A stretch of DNA of 64,000 nt from Monarcha castaneiventris obscurior (GCA_026261815.1 JAMPIT010000258.1:6997501-7061500), one strand, 5' to 3'. Positions 35,601-49,331 are shown, counted from the stretch's first letter. Notes: a model not told the origin generated them from the sequence alone. Numbers and translations are program-made.

Positions 35601-38333
35601 TTGAGTTCTTTTACAGTTTTTTGTGTCTTCAACGTAAGATTGTCCAGGAAAATCAGTGGGTTGGTGGGCTTCAGATGCATCAGTGGACCAGGTTCAAGTT
35701 TCATGGCCCAGTTTCTTCCTGCTCCATTTGGACAGACCTCTTAACACTCGTTGCAACTTGGAATGAGAGCGGCTCACCCCAAAAAAAAGATAACCTGCAT
35801 CTTGAGAGGTGGATGATTTTAGTTGAGATACACTTGGGCAAAGGATCTAATTGAATGAGCATTTGGCATTCCACTGTAGTGCTCACCCCCATGCTCCAGT
35901 GAAGGTGGAACTTTGTTCTTAACTTTAATTTCATTTCAGTCTTGACTATCATTCTGTTAGGTGCCTAATTCCAGAATTTCCAGTTTTGTTCATAAACAGG
36001 AGAGAAAGATTTCCTGTGTTTCTCAGACAATAAACCAATTTTGTCTGTGCAACGTCTTTCTGCATGTGGTAGTGCTGTGAGCTTCATGCTGTATATGGTA
36101 ATGGAAGTTGAACTAGCAAAAGTTTTCTAACTGTCATGTTGCTATTCATTCAGTTACCTTTTCTGATTTTTTTTTCTTTGAGTGGGTGTTTAGCTCACTA
36201 TCTCAAATAGATAAATGTTTAATTTAACTGTGAGGTATTTTTTTTGTAGAAATTAAACACTCGCATGGTCCTAGAACAATTATAATCTGTAATGTCTGGG
36301 TAATGCAATGTAGCCAACTGTAACCTTTAATTAGGTTTGCCTTCAGAACATTGCCAAGTGAGAATCTGAATTCAGACAAATGTCCAGATCTCCTTCTTGG
36401 CATCTACTTTTAATATCTGTGAGAGCTTATTTTTAGCTTGTTATGCTGTTAGCCCTACACGCTCCATTACTGTTAGAAGAAGTTGTACAGGAAGAGTTTC
36501 ATTTCTAAAGGGTTGTTTTACAAACTAACTTTGCTGGAATCAGAATTTCCTCAGCTGTCAATTTCTATTCATTTATTCTTCAATGCTAATAAAAAGAAAT
36601 GTGCATGTTAACAAAAAATAATTATAATAATTATTAAATATAATAAATAATAATTATTTAGCCTTCTAAATGAGAGGAGACTTTTCTTGGGATTTTGTCT
36701 CACTCTTCTTGGATTTTCATATACAAAAATTTAAATGTAAGCTCTTCTGGGCTTGGAGTCTTATTTCTCTCTGTGCAGCACTTCACGGTGTTTCTCTCTG
36801 GACAGAACATGTCTTGAAGAGAAAAGAACTATCATGAAGTGTTTTAACTACATGTTTTAACTACGTTTAACTAATGTTTGAAAAATGGAAGAGGATGGAC
36901 TATTTTTTTCCTTTTTTTTTTTAGCAAATATTTCTGCAGGTTTCACTGGCCCAAAATTTCCTAGGTTCAGGGTAAAGTTCTGCTGAGATTCATGAAGTTA
37001 TTGAAGATGTATAAGAAACTGGCTCAAGTACTTTTTTGGCTGTGTCACATGTGCAGCCCTGAACCAGAGCCTGTTTTATCACATGCAGGAGCATCCATTG
37101 CCAGGCTCTTGGCTTCCATGGGAATGTCTTGTGCTCATTTCCTGGACTGGAATTGTTTAAATAAGTGTTAATTTGGTGAAAGTGTCAGTTTAATCTCTCT
37201 GCATTTTCTAGCCATTGATCAATGATCTTTTGTGTTTTTATTGATTACCCCACCACACCTTTATTTTCTGTAAAAAGCAGTTTTGAGATATTTTGGCCTA
37301 TGGAAAGGTGTAATGGAAAGTGCAGCATTTCAAATCAAAGAAGCAGTTTTTCATAATTCATCATAGAAACAACCTCTTAAGATGTTTGTCTTTATGTCTT
37401 TTATTCCTTATTGATTCATAGCTCTCCTCAGCAGTGAATTTGGTTTTTTCCTACTATTTTTATATTGTATTGAGCTTGATTTTTGGACAGGAATATAATC
37501 GTGAAAACCAATATTCTTCTGATCCAGGAACTGCCTGGGATGCATCTCTGTTTTGTACCTTCCATCAGAGGCTGCTCTTGAACACAAACACTCTGACTTC
37601 AGATGTTGTCCTGTTCTCGTTTCTTACAGTTTTTTGTTCCCCACCTCCTGCTTACTCAAGACTGTACTGAGCCTTTTGAAAGATTTTTTTGCTGATTTTT
37701 TTTTTTTTATTAGTCACTGCAAACCAACAGTTTGTAAATAATTTGTGTCTAAACACATAAAATTAGAAAAACTAAAATAAATAACTTCAGGGATAGTGCT
37801 ATGTAAAACCCAGGTCCCTGTTGAATGTGTAAGGCAGTGGTCAAGGTTATGTTTGTTGCATATTTTGCTGATCCCGTGGTATAGCCAGGCAGAAATAAAA
37901 CACAAAGATATCTTCAGGATGTCCCTTTGGTTTAATGAAGGAATACGCTGATGCTCTGCAATGTTTCATCTTTAATATTTAATCAAGGACATGAAATCTG
38001 AAAAGCAAGAAATGTTTTGTACAGGGAAGTTTATTTTAGAAGCTACGTTTTTGCTTTAAAAAGCCCGTTTTTTTCCTTTTACTTTCTTTTTTTTTTGGTT
38101 GGAAATGATTGTGGGGGTGAGTCAGAATCTTATGGGAAAAATAATCATGCTGAAATGACAATAAAGCCTACTTTGTCTCATAGTGGTGGCAAATTCCAGC
38201 ACTGCTGAATTCCTGTGCTGACTTTACCATTTTCCTGATCTCCGTTTAAAGAAGTATAAAAGACTACTTTCATTTAGTAATGAGATGTGATTGAAAAACG
38301 TATCCTTGTTAGATTACCATTACTGTGAGATTC
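32601..38333. other. Unique non-coding DNA with enhancer-like blocks
   Basis: Mostly AT-rich unique sequence. Putative regulatory texture occurs at about 33,000-33,500 (GTAATTGACTCAGAATG, TGATTAATGTAACTTAATTG, TTGAATCGCTGTC) and 36,270-36,440 (AACAATTATAATCTGTAATG). A palindrome-rich ATAATTATTA stretch lies at 36,615-36,660, and a small GTTTTAACTAC tandem at 36,840-36,870. Open frames reach 98 codons (35,558-35,854) but show no domains. Confidence 0.45.
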
Positions 38334-38353
38334 AAAAAAAAAAAAAAAAAAAA
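38334..38353. repeat. Poly-A tract (20 A)
   Basis: An uninterrupted A run with no recognisable retrocopy upstream and no flanking target duplication visible. Confidence 0.9.
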
Positions 38354-41300
38354 TTAGTGGAAATGTTAGTATCTTTCATTTCTTTGACGCAGGTATTCAA
38401 TTAGAGTATTCAACCTACTTGCAAATGCGAGGAAATGTATGTCAGAAGATTCAAACCTTTCACACACAAGTTCATTTTCCTCCACTGCTGTTTGATTTAA
38501 ATCAATGCCTGAAAGGTACTTTTAAGTCCTTTGTATCCTTTGGAGTAATGATGTAAGCTGTCAGGGAGCCACCAACATTAAAGAAGCAAAATAACTCCTG
38601 CTTTGAACAGAATCCTAGAAATCCAACAGGAACTTTACAATTGGTGTTAAGGATTCAAATGCAATTGTTTAATGAAGACGTTAGCAGGTGATGTATTTTG
38701 AAGCAAGGTGTCACTTTAACATTCTTCTTAGAGCAGCTGTTTTTACAAAAAGGGGGAAAAAACGCGCATTGTAAATCAGTCTATTTGGTAATTTATGGGT
38801 CAGTGGGAATTGAGGACACACAGGTCCAAAGTTTGCACCTCAGGTGCCTGGACTCTTTCTTAGGGCTGTACTCTTTAAAAAGGAGGGATCTATTCCCAAA
38901 CATTCAGAAGTTGCATCAGGAGTGCTCTGGAAGGTGCCCAGTCTCATCTGCTGTCCAGTGTCCACCATATTTGCCTTCTTTTTTTGCAGTTCAGGGAGTT
39001 CCCAGTGAGGAAGAATAGCTGACCACAGCTATAATTTTACTTCAAGCTTCTGATTTTTTGTGCTTTTTTGAAAGTCCAAAGGGAGAGAAGTGGTGATGAA
39101 CAAATAGTCTTAAGTATCCTGTAGAACAGAGCTGTGTTCCTGCTGTGTTTCTTATGTTTGTATTTAATTTTTATAGACATCAAAATATGAAGCATGGTTG
39201 AGTGAATACTTGTGGGAATAGATTTAACACTGGAGGGAATACAGAAACCTCTGCTAGGCTTAGACTAATGCAGGGTGGTTTACCCAAATCTGTGTTTGTG
39301 TTTGCTCTTTGAAGGTGCAAATGGTGTATCCAGCTCCTCCCCATCTCAGGGTTTTCCATTTAGACATCAAACCCCACCTTTGTGAAAGGGGGGCTGTACA
39401 GTCAGACCCCAGCACGTGTGCAAACACATCATACTGGCATTGCCACAGTGGCATGTGGGGCAAAAGGAGTGACAAAAATATTCTCCTATTTCCTTCTCTC
39501 CCATCCTTACACCTCTGGCTCAAATGAGCTTAAACCTTCATTTGTGTGCCTCCATCATCTATCTCAGATTTTTATCTCAGCAAATGAAGCTCAAGTTCAG
39601 GATATGTTATCGATAGGATTCTAATAATATTTGCAGATGTATAGAGAAAGGGCTTGGAAATGGATTTTATTGGGTATTGAAGACCTGGACAGCATTTAAG
39701 AAAGCTCTGAATGAGTCCAGGCAGTGTTCAACTTTAATTTCAATCTAAGATTGAATTTTTTTCCCTCCAAGTCAGCTCTAAATATTAGTTTCCTTACATG
39801 TATTTAGGAAGCAATTCAAATACTGTAAGTGAGCAGTGACGGTAAAATATTGGAACAACAGCAATATACCATGGTTTTTTTAAACATCTATTTATAGAAT
39901 GCTTTCTGCTCTAAGGATTAGGGGAATAGAAGCTGGGATTTTTCTGCTCCTTGATGAGTGTTAGTGAAGCATATTTGCTAACACAGTTTGACATACAATA
40001 TATTTCAGTGCTTATGGTACCTTATGGCATGGTACTCCTGGTACAGTACCTTATGGCATTTTATTTAATGTTTGTGAGGTTTTCTGATTGCTTCCCAGAT
40101 AATTTATTTTTATTGGCAGCTAGCTTTGTGCCCTTGTATGGAAATAAAGCTGAAGCAGAGTGGCTTTCAATATCTACAGAATTTCTGAAGTGCTTTAAAA
40201 TAATAATACCTTGTTTAGCTGTTTCGGCTAACAGATTTGCCTCTAATCAGTTGAAAAGTTGGGAAATTCTTATTTTGAATAGTTATGTGCTATGAAATTA
40301 ACATAAAGCCAATCAGATACCATAGAAATTTTCTTAGCTTGGAATTTTAAGAATCTAATGCTCCCACAGTCATTTTCAGTCTGTCTGCATGGGTCCAAAA
40401 GAACATTTTTTTCTGTATAGGCCATGAAGGATGGACTCAGCTCTCTCAGCTCAAGATATAAACGTTCTTTCTTGCCAAGTGTTGATAAAATGTTTCATAG
40501 TTATCTTCCTGCCTTTTGTTTATATGCTGTAGCATACACTTCTCCCCTATAGTTCTCATTTGTTTGCTGCCAAGTATGATTGCAAATCCCAGAGACTTCA
40601 GCAGCTCTGGCTTTATAGAACACTATTTTAATCACGGTTAAAATCTAATATGAAAGAACGTCCATATTGTATTTTCTTTATGTAGCATTATGTCTCATTT
40701 GATGATAAAAGACAGATGACTTCTCAGATAAAGACAATATGGAAGGTCCTTTCCAACATAAAAATACACCACAGTTATGCCTATTTTCATTTAGAAAATA
40801 CTTGCAACATCACAAGTAGTACTCTTAAGATTTTCCTTTAACTGAAAACATACTATAAATGTGTAAGCCAAATAAAGACCTTTTCTTCAGCAGATGTTTT
40901 GCTGTTTCATCACTGATTTTAATTAAAGGGCATGCGCCTACTATTGTGTTTTGTATGGTCCAGTCACGTATCCGGGTCACTTTTTAAACTCCTTCACGCC
41001 TGAGGAGCAGATGGTTTGAAAAGCAAGCCTTAGTGCAACAAAATCCAACATCTCCCTGTTTTCATTGTTCAGAGCCCTACTCTTGTTTCTTGTGCTGTGT
41101 TCCCTTGTGCTCCTCCCAGCCAACTTTTAATTTGCTCTAAAGGGCTCATTTCTTTTGCTTTTCTTGGAGAAACCGTATTGGAAACCATACCAGAAACCAT
41201 ATCAAACCAGCTTAGCTCTGCACTAAAATATTGCTTTATTTTTATTGGTTTTATTATTATTATTGTTCCTGTTTTTCTTTTGCTGCACACAAAGCAAAAC

Positions 41301-44300
41301 ATTCTCTAATAATTCTCAGTTTTACTCACTGCATCCCAAATTATTGGTCAGATTCATAATGAGTCTGAAGGGAGGTGGGAGAAGGTAAATACAGGTGAAC
41401 AGACAGGAAAAACAAAAAAGGGAAACTAAACTTTTTAATCCCCAAAGTAATAAAATGTGTATCTTGGAGATAATGGGTTAAATGTTGGAACAAAAAGAGG
41501 TATCTTATGTTCCCCTCATTCTAAATATACTTTAAATGCCAAAATAATCTTCTGTTCTATCCTTACAAATTGATTCCAATTTGTTAGTCAAAGACTGTAA
41601 TGAAATGACTCAAACCATAGTCTTGTTCCACTAAGCAGTTTGCTACAGCTTTTTTTTATTAATTATATTCAGACTGCAAGAACTGTCAGAATGTTAAAAT
41701 TCCTAAGGATAGTTTGCCAACATCTATCACTAGATTAGAAACAGCTCTGCAAAACCTTCAGCAAAGCAAATAATATTCCATCATAAAATCAATACAACTA
41801 AGCATTGTCAGCAGAGTGCTGACAGTTCCAGCTAAAACAATTTATAATTTTTGAAGAAGATATGTTGTAAATAGAAGACCAGAGGTCTGTGAAAGATGTG
41901 GCCAGTAAACAGAACCCAGATGTAAACATTTTACTGCTGGTACGTGTGTGTCAGCTCTGCTTGGCCTCTCTCTTTATCCAAATTCTCCCTTACCACAAAT
42001 TCTGAGTTGCATGGATTGAGTTTATCTTTCATGAAAGTACAGCATCCTGTACTCATCACCTTGCTGATTCCATTGGCTGTGCACTAGAAAGAGTCCAAGG
42101 GCTTATTTCCTCTCCTTTGCTGGAATAGCTGCTTCTAGGAACACTGAAAAAACCCAGGGGAATAAACCAATATCTGCACTCATAAGAATGCAGAGAGCAC
42201 TGCTCTCCTGGCTGCTAAGAATATCATGTACCACCATGGTCATCTGGTACTGCTTCTCACAGAGAACAGATTTGAGAGTAATACTCTCATAAATTCTGCA
42301 GCGAGCTCAAAATGTTGGTCTGAGTTACAGAGCATCTCCCAGAAAGTCTTCCAGTCTTGATTTATGGATGTCAGGTAATAGAGGGCGATTAACAGACCCT
42401 TTTAAGATTTATTTTTAATATTTTTTTTTTCTTTTTGGCGATCAATAATCCTCATGTTTGAAAATGCACAGCCCGTTCTTAGTTTGAATTACTTCAGTTT
42501 CAGCTTTCAGTCTCGGGCTTTCACTAGCCCTTATTCAGCTGAGGTTACAAATGTTTCTGCCTTCTAAATGTCACCCACAAACCTGGGCAGCTTTTTGGGC
42601 TGTTCCAGCTGCCTGAGCATGACTGTGCCATCTCCCAGCTTGCTCTGCCCATTTGAGTGTAACTGCACTCTGCAGCATCAGCAGTGACTGTACTGCAGAC
42701 GTGCCCTTTCAGTGAGCCACAGATGAAATATGATTCTCTTCCAAACTTTTCCATTATTTCAACTTTTTTTTTCCTGAAGTGTTGCTATCAAAACTTTATT
42801 CTGCCTGATGGTGAAGACATGAACACGTTGTGTATGTGATCTGTGTTTAGTTTTGCTGTTCCATGTTTGTCCATTGAATGTCCAATTACCATGGTATTTC
42901 ATCCTACCCCAGTGCCTCCTTATTCTAAAGTAAAATAGTTGCCAAGTGATTTTCTGTCTCTTCTTAGATTGTGTCCTGCAGAACTTATATTTGCAAAGGC
43001 AGAGACAGTTTTGAGTTAGATGGACCACTGACCTAACCCAAAATGACATTTCTTATATTAAAATACGAATACCCCAGTGATTTGTTCATGCCATTATTCT
43101 CAAAGTGTATTCTGCATATGTTATCCAGCATATCATCATGTTTTCTTTCAGTCCAGTTTTATTTTCTTTTTTATTCATAAAGCTGCCAAAGAAGGGTAAA
43201 TTTACATGGGGCCAACACTAGAAATATTTCATGGAGTGATTCCTCATGTTCAGAAACCTTTCTGGCTCCATCAATGTAGTCAATTTAATTAAAGAAAATG
43301 GAGGTTCATGACATTTGGATAGTGCTGTTTTCATTCCAAACATTATGAGAGAGGAAGCCAAATACTTTGTGAAGCCTGAAGCAGGGTGTGTTGATAGAGT
43401 GCCTGTCACTGCCCTGCAATGAGAGATCCTCACCCCAGGGTGTACCCAGCTTGCTACAGAAGTGAGAACAGTACAGTTGCTTCCATGTGATCCTCTCCTT
43501 CACCTCTAGCCTTTCCAAGAAGTGGGAAATATTCTGTTGGAGGTGTCAGTACTGCGATAAGGCACATTTCCAGGACCCCAGTTAGGATCTCTGTAGCCTT
43601 ATTGTTTCCTCAGCAATCTCTTAGATGGTATAGCTTTGTTTTGTGTAGCTGCCCTGTTATCTTTGTGAAACTGTAATCTTATTTCTTTGAAATTACCTAT
43701 GCTCTGCAAATCCCATTGTTTGTTAGTAATTATCATCTGTTTTTCTTCCTGATTTTTGCATATCTCTACATTTGTCTGTGGATTGTACATGGGATGAAAA
43801 GGTCATATTTTGAATCTTTTTGCACTTTAATTCTTTTCACAATACCTGCACTGATGTTGTATTTATCCTCAGAACCTATTTGTGCTCATTATTGGTGATT
43901 GGACTTCAATTTGGATGAGTCTTTGGTCTGTCCTAATGCAGCAGTTCTTACACAAACACACCTACTCAGTGTGTTCTTTTCCTCTGGTAATTCATGCCAT
44001 TGGGCATAAATCTTCTTCTGGAAGACTAAATATTTGCAAGGGTGTTACACCTTGAAGGTTCATCCAGATTCTAGAAAGAAGTGTGATGAGTCCCTCAGTG
44101 AGAAATCCATGCTCCTGTTTGGATTTTGACTGTAACTGTGTGCAGTTGTAATAATTTTCTTCTGCAACTTAAAGGCTTGTTTTTCAAAGTGTCTTTGAAC
44201 AAACAGTTGGGAGCAAGGATTTGCCAAACTGTAATTAAAAGGAACTAGACTAATTCTGAGAAGTGTAAACAATGTGCTGAAGATAATAAAAATAGGGTCC

Positions 44301-44426
44301 TTAAACTGATCAATCCTGAGCCTGGAAAGGACTTGAGTTTGAGAAGGATTTAATTGCTGGGGTGAGACCCAGCATCTTGCAGGACTATGCATTTAGTGTC
44401 CTGCAGTAACGTGCAGTTTCTATGGG
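38354..44426. other. Unique non-coding DNA, a few enhancer-like patches
   Basis: Unremarkable unique sequence. Open frames of 106 codons (38,698-39,018) and 114 codons (39,951-40,295) lack domains. The latter has a 14-bp direct repeat (GTACCTTATGGCAT at 40,017 and 40,046). Patches at 40,905-41,040 (TTTAATTAAAGGGCATGCGC, TCACGTATCCGGGTCAC) and 42,340-42,545 (GGGCGATTAACAG, TTGGCGATCAATAATCC) keep CpGs and homeobox-like cores. No RNA gene is seen. Confidence 0.45.
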
Positions 44427-44570
44427 TTTGCCAACAAATTCATGAAATTTTTTGTCCTCAGCTGCATCAGCTCCCTGTTGCTCGTTAACATACTTTGCCA
44501 GGAAATTCATGGCATTTTTAGGTCTTCAGCTGTGCATTAATCAACTCCCTGTTGCTAGCTAGCATACCTT
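44427..44570. repeat. Diverged tandem duplication, unit 67-77 bp
   Basis: Copy 1 (44,427-44,493) and copy 2 (44,494-44,570) both run TTTGCCA, AAATTCATG, TC(C/T)TCAGCTG, GCAT, ACTCCCTGTTGCT or GCTCCCTGTTGCT, then GTTAACATACTT or GCTAGCATACCTT. Copy 2 carries about 10 extra bases in the middle. Identity is roughly 75-80% by eye, so the duplication is old. No function is apparent. Confidence 0.8.
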
Positions 44571-44914
44571 CTTTTTCCTCTCTGTGATAAGTTTTTTGCT
44601 TTACAAATAAAATCTGAAAGTAAAAGCTTGACCTACCTAAAACTAATGTCAAAATATCCTTTTTCTTAGAAGCAAAGCATGTGGATTTTTTACAACACTG
44701 TTCTCAGAACAACTCTGCTTTATATAGAAGCTATTACTTTGAATCTGAGAACTGTGGGTCCATACCTTCATACTGAATCCTCATCTCATGTTTTCTAGCT
44801 GTTGCCTTTGATCTTAATTTTTTTGTTCACAGTGGTTTAATCCCATCAGATGCCAGAAGTGGAAGCAGGAAAGCATTACTAGAAGGATGAGGGAGAGGAT
44901 CCTTCATTTCAGCA

Positions 44915-44999
44915 CATTCCTGAACAACCTGATCCTTCTCTGAGGCTGGGCTTGGACTAAAAATCTCCAGAGGTCCCTTCCAACCTCAACCATTCTATG
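44915..44999 (+). mobile_element. CR1 LINE, terminal 85 bp
   Basis: Short 3'-end remnant: CTGAACAACCTGATCCTTCT, GGGCTTGGACTAAAAATCTC, AGAGGTCCCTTCCAACCTCA and ACCATTCTATG. The terminal GGTCCCTTCCAACC...CCATTCTATG block is the standard avian CR1 3' end. It is extremely 5'-truncated. Confidence 0.88.
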
Positions 45000-47900
45000 T
45001 TTCTTTAAAATCTGTGAAGAAAAATGAATGAAAAGCAGATGATTTCTTGGTTAGACTAACAGCTTGCTATTTAACTTAAAATATGTACAGTCACTTTTCT
45101 TTGAATCACTTTTATAATTATTTTGATATATTTTGTCATGTATTATCATTTTGAAATATTGGCTCATTCAGAGACTTTTTTTTTGTTTCAAAAATGTGTC
45201 TTTTTGTTATATTTCTAGGATGTGTAATGAAAACATGAAAGAGAAAATTTGTCTGTGTAGTTTCTAAATATCTTTTATATTTCTTTACACTATGAAAGAA
45301 ATCTAATTATCTTATAAAGAAATACCTATCAATAAGTTATTTTTTTTCTGAGTAAAACTGTCAGATATGTATAAAATGCTTCTCATAATTTATCTCAGTG
45401 TTTAATTTTTTTTATACATTTGTTAAACATGAATGCTGGGCTTCACGGGATTTTAAAAAATTCAAATGCATTAATGCAGTAATATCAAAAATTGAGACCT
45501 TTTTTTAGGCACACTATTGGCATAAAGGTAATAGGGTTTTTTAGAAAGACAGTTTCTGCAGGCTATTCCTGAAACTGTACACTTTTGCCTGGAAATGTAA
45601 TTTTTGTGGTCAGTTGCTGGGTAGGGACAGGTATAGTTTAACACTGGATTTGTCTGTAGGCTAAAGCTGTTTGTGAGAGGTTCTTTTAGCCATTCCCCCT
45701 CTCCCTGTTTCCTCTCTGCTCTATTTCTGCATGTTTTACAGATCAGTTATAAACTGACAAGTGAGATGGTTTAAGGGCTATGGGGTATTTTTAAGTTTGT
45801 TTTTTTTTTAAGCCTTTAGATCACTTGACTGGTTAGTTTAGAGTCCAGTCCTACAAACCCATGGAGTAAAGATGTCCTTGGAACACCTCAATTTGACCAT
45901 GTAGGCTGACTACTTAAGTCACGGATCACACTTTTATGTTAATTTTTCTATTTTTCCTGTAAACTGTGTGGCTCTGTGCGCATGTGAGCCTGTATAGATC
46001 TCTCAGTAATCTGATCTGAAGGAGAAAAAAATGTATTACAATTACTCATTTTTTATTAATGTGCAGAAATCCATCACTCATGTTCAAGTCTGCAATTTGT
46101 TAGCTATGTTGAGTCAAAGTGACCATGGAAAGTGCTAGGACACGGTCAAGCCTCATTAAAGGGAGGAAGTTTAGCACCCTGTGTAATGGCACCCTTTATT
46201 CAGTGAATGGCTTTACCCATTTATTTCTATATTCTTGTTTCTATCTGTCAGTGGTAGTTAAACTACTTGAAATTCCTTCTGTAGCACAGTTCTTTTTTGC
46301 TTCAGTAAAAAATTAGATATATTTTCCTCAGTCAAAATTAGAAATTTGCACACTTGCTGACTGGGAAACGTAAGGCAAGGTATGCTCACACCTTGGTATC
46401 CACTCAAGAGAAAAGTTTCTTTTTCTACATCATCATATTTTGAGAGAAGATACCACTTCTTTTACTTTTGACATTTCTGATTTAGAATTTTGCGGGCTTT
46501 TTTTTTCATCGTAATCTGAAATTTTGTTTCATCTTCTTTCTAAAAAAGAAGAGCGATTCAAGTCAAGATATTAACCTTTTTAGTTAATAATGATATTCTC
46601 ACAGAGTTATTACATGGTACAATTGAAACGGTGTCAAAACCTGACAAGAAAAATGATCTGACCAACAAAGAGTTCCCCTTGTGCTCCCTTTGTAAAGCCT
46701 TTTGTCTTATGAGGAAGAAAGGCCATTCAGAGCATTTCTTATCTTTTTGCATTCATCCATTTATAAATTCTAAATGTCGCTGCTTCCAGGCCAACTGTAG
46801 GATTTGGTGGATTTGGTTTATAAACCTCGGTGTATCAAGGTCTGCAGGACTTTGGTGGGGGAAGAAATGCATGTTTGGCAAGAGTGATGATAACGATTTA
46901 CCAGTGGTAGTGTTACAGGAATCATGGGTTTCAATTTCTTTAGCTTTTCATGCAGTAATTGCTTTTCTTGCTCTGAAGCAATGCATGCCATAGGTCTGCA
47001 GTACACAACCATACCAGGGAAGAAATCCTTGGAGAGGGAGAGATCCAGCTAGAGGGAGGCCTTGCTCTCTGCCTTAGATTGTGTAGTATTTTGTTCTGTA
47101 GCAGGAATAGTACGGTGTGAAGATGATATTTCTGAAAGTATTGGCTAGACTAAGTTTTATCATCGTATTTCAGGCCTTTGGAAATGCATAAAGCACCAAA
47201 TATTTCATCTTTGGTATAAGTGTATCCCAATCCCATAGAACTACATTCTCCTCCAGACTGAACACATCCATGAGGTCCACAATCTCCATTTCCAGGAAAA
47301 CACTGACAAAAGAAAGAGGAGTGACAACATCTGCCATTATTTCTGGTTATTGTTATTCACACCTGCAAGTCTTCTGGGGTTGTGAAGGTGACCTAAGGGG
47401 GACTGTAGTAATTTTTGGAGCATAATAATGGGGAGTATTGCTCTCTCTATTCTTTTTCCAGGTCACTGTCTAAGCCATTCCAAATACTTTCAGAATGTCT
47501 GGATTTGCTTACTAATTAGTCTGAATCAAATATTCATCACATCCGTGTTGATGGGATTGGTTGGAGATCTGATTAACCTTCAAGTGGCTCAGTGACTAAA
47601 CACAGGTTCTTATCTAGCTGATGGGATAATTTCCCTGCTACATATATTTCTTGTTCCTCCAACATGAAATTATTGCAGAGATGCCCAGCCTGAGCCTTCT
47701 TTGACCTTAGTTAGGCACAATATAAAAATCTAAAAGAGAGCAAAGCTATCATTTTATTAATAGAAGAAAGAATAAGCCCTATTATTAAATGAAAGGAAGA
47801 CTTCTTTTGAGGGAAAAGATGAGGCTATGAAAATGCTGGAGGTGTTTTCATGTCTTATTCTTATAAACCCATTACTATGGTTCACCAAGATTCATCTTTG

Positions 47901-48349
47901 AAGGTTATGAACAGGTTATAATAGAAAGAAAGCTGTGTGGGAATAAAAGTGAGTTTGCACGTGGTGTGTGGGGGGAGCAGGTTGTTCCCATTAACCTTTC
48001 TGAGACCATCCTGAGACAGTCACTGCTCTGCAGTCGGGCCTTTCCCTAAAATCCACCACCAAGGTTGCTGCAAAGTTCTCTTCAAATATCCAGAATGGGG
48101 AAAACACTCAGCGTAAAGATGTGCATAAAATCTCTTGTATGTTCTCGAGCAGATATGAGTTCTATAAAGCTTAACAAAACCCCAGCAACAATGCACAGTC
48201 TGTTCAATAAAATCATTACAAATATTGTAGTAGTGTAGCAGCAACATGCACTTATCAAGAAAATGTTCCTAAAACAATAAGTTGCTTTCAATAAACGAGT
48301 CTTTAATATCTCTAAGCATTAGAATATTTAATTTCAATTTTGGTGGTGT
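45000..48349. other. Unique AT-rich DNA, nothing recognised
   Basis: AT-rich sequence with T runs (45,174-45,185; 45,408-45,415). A 120-codon plus frame at 46,631-46,993 is open but lacks an upstream context, domain or splice support. It is partly overlapped by minus frames, so I treat it as chance. No repeats or RNA genes were recognised. Confidence 0.5.
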
Positions 48350-48700
48350 GATGGGGAAGGTAAATTAACTTGTGAAATTAATCATTTTATTTTTAATGAA
48401 AAAATATAAATACAGAAGCAATTTTCTATCTATAATATGACTTGAGGGGATGATGATTTATATTTAAAATACTATTCTGCTGGAATTTCTGCTACTATTC
48501 AAGATAATTTAATTTGTGTCATTTGCATATGAAAATATGCATTGAACTAGCAGCAAAATAACCTTTACACAATTCTATAATAGCATAAAATACAGTACAT
48601 TACACTTTCAGTTATTAAGAATACAAATACTCCATCCAATTTTGCAAAGAGAATACTTCACATAGTTAAAAACCCCCACAGAACTTGTATCAGATCTTTG
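48350..48700. promoter_or_regulatory. Putative conserved non-coding element
   Basis: Repeat-free and very rich in homeobox-like cores (GTAAATTAACTTG, GAAATTAATC, AAGATAATTTAATTTG). It contains a dyad TGCATAT (48,524-48,530) and ATATGCA (48,535-48,541), which overlaps an octamer-like ATTTGCATATG. No open frame. Conservation was not tested. Confidence 0.35.
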
Positions 48701-48889
48701 CAATTTGTCTTGCTTTGTTATCAGCCAGAGATCTGAATTAGCTGAAGGTATTTCCACGTATTTTATCCTGCTTTTTCTTTTTAATTAGCTTCCTAAGGCA
48801 GAGCTGCATCCTGTATTTCCCATGCTTTCCAGTAAGGTCATCTTCACAATAGCTCACACAGTCTGCCAGGGATGGGCAGGGTAGGAGGG

Positions 48890-49110
48890 CTTGAACCTGT
48901 GTGTAGTGCTGCTATTAGCTGTTATTATTGTCCCACTGAATAGGCATTTTCTCCAACAACAGTTCTTCCCTGTCATAGGAGTATCTTGCTGATAAATCAA
49001 CAGTCAGCATTCCCCATTAATGCTTGGTCTATTACTATCGTTGAAGATCCTCATCAATAGCTGATTAGTGCCATTAGCTGCAGGAAGGCTGGGCTCTGTT
49101 TCTTCCCCAT
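48890..49110. promoter_or_regulatory. Putative conserved non-coding element
   Basis: Stretch with CTATTAGCTGTTATTATTG, CCCATTAATGC, TAGCTGATTAGTGCCATTAG and few repeats. Dense TAAT-type cores with spaced AGCTG E-box-like sites suggest an enhancer. Evidence is texture only. Confidence 0.3.
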
Positions 49111-49308
49111 CTTTATTTTGTCTCTGCTAGAGGTACATCCATTGTGGTAAATGGATTCAGAGTGTAAGATTTCCCCTGGAATGGGGCAAGATGAGGAGAT
49201 TATTAAAAATATTTGGCTGAAAATACTGAGAAATATCCTTTCCTGCCTGACCCTCGTATGATTAGGGCATGCTGTGTAGATTTCTAAATACCATTAAGAA
49301 TTGTTCTA

Positions 49309-49331
49309 AAACTTCTCCCAAATTCATCCCT
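49309..49331. repeat. 23-bp dispersed repeat, copy 2
   Basis: Identical to 23,732-23,754 in the same orientation; the flanks differ. See that entry for the reasoning. Confidence 0.6.

Noticed and set aside
39951..40295. 114-codon hydrophobic plus frame
   Set aside because: Starts without context, contains a 14-bp direct repeat and is T-rich, which creates apparent membrane-like residues.
40738..40765. CR1-like GGAAGGTCCTTTCCAAC
   Set aside because: Only about 17 bp match, with no neighbouring CR1 blocks; it may be a tiny remnant but cannot be supported.
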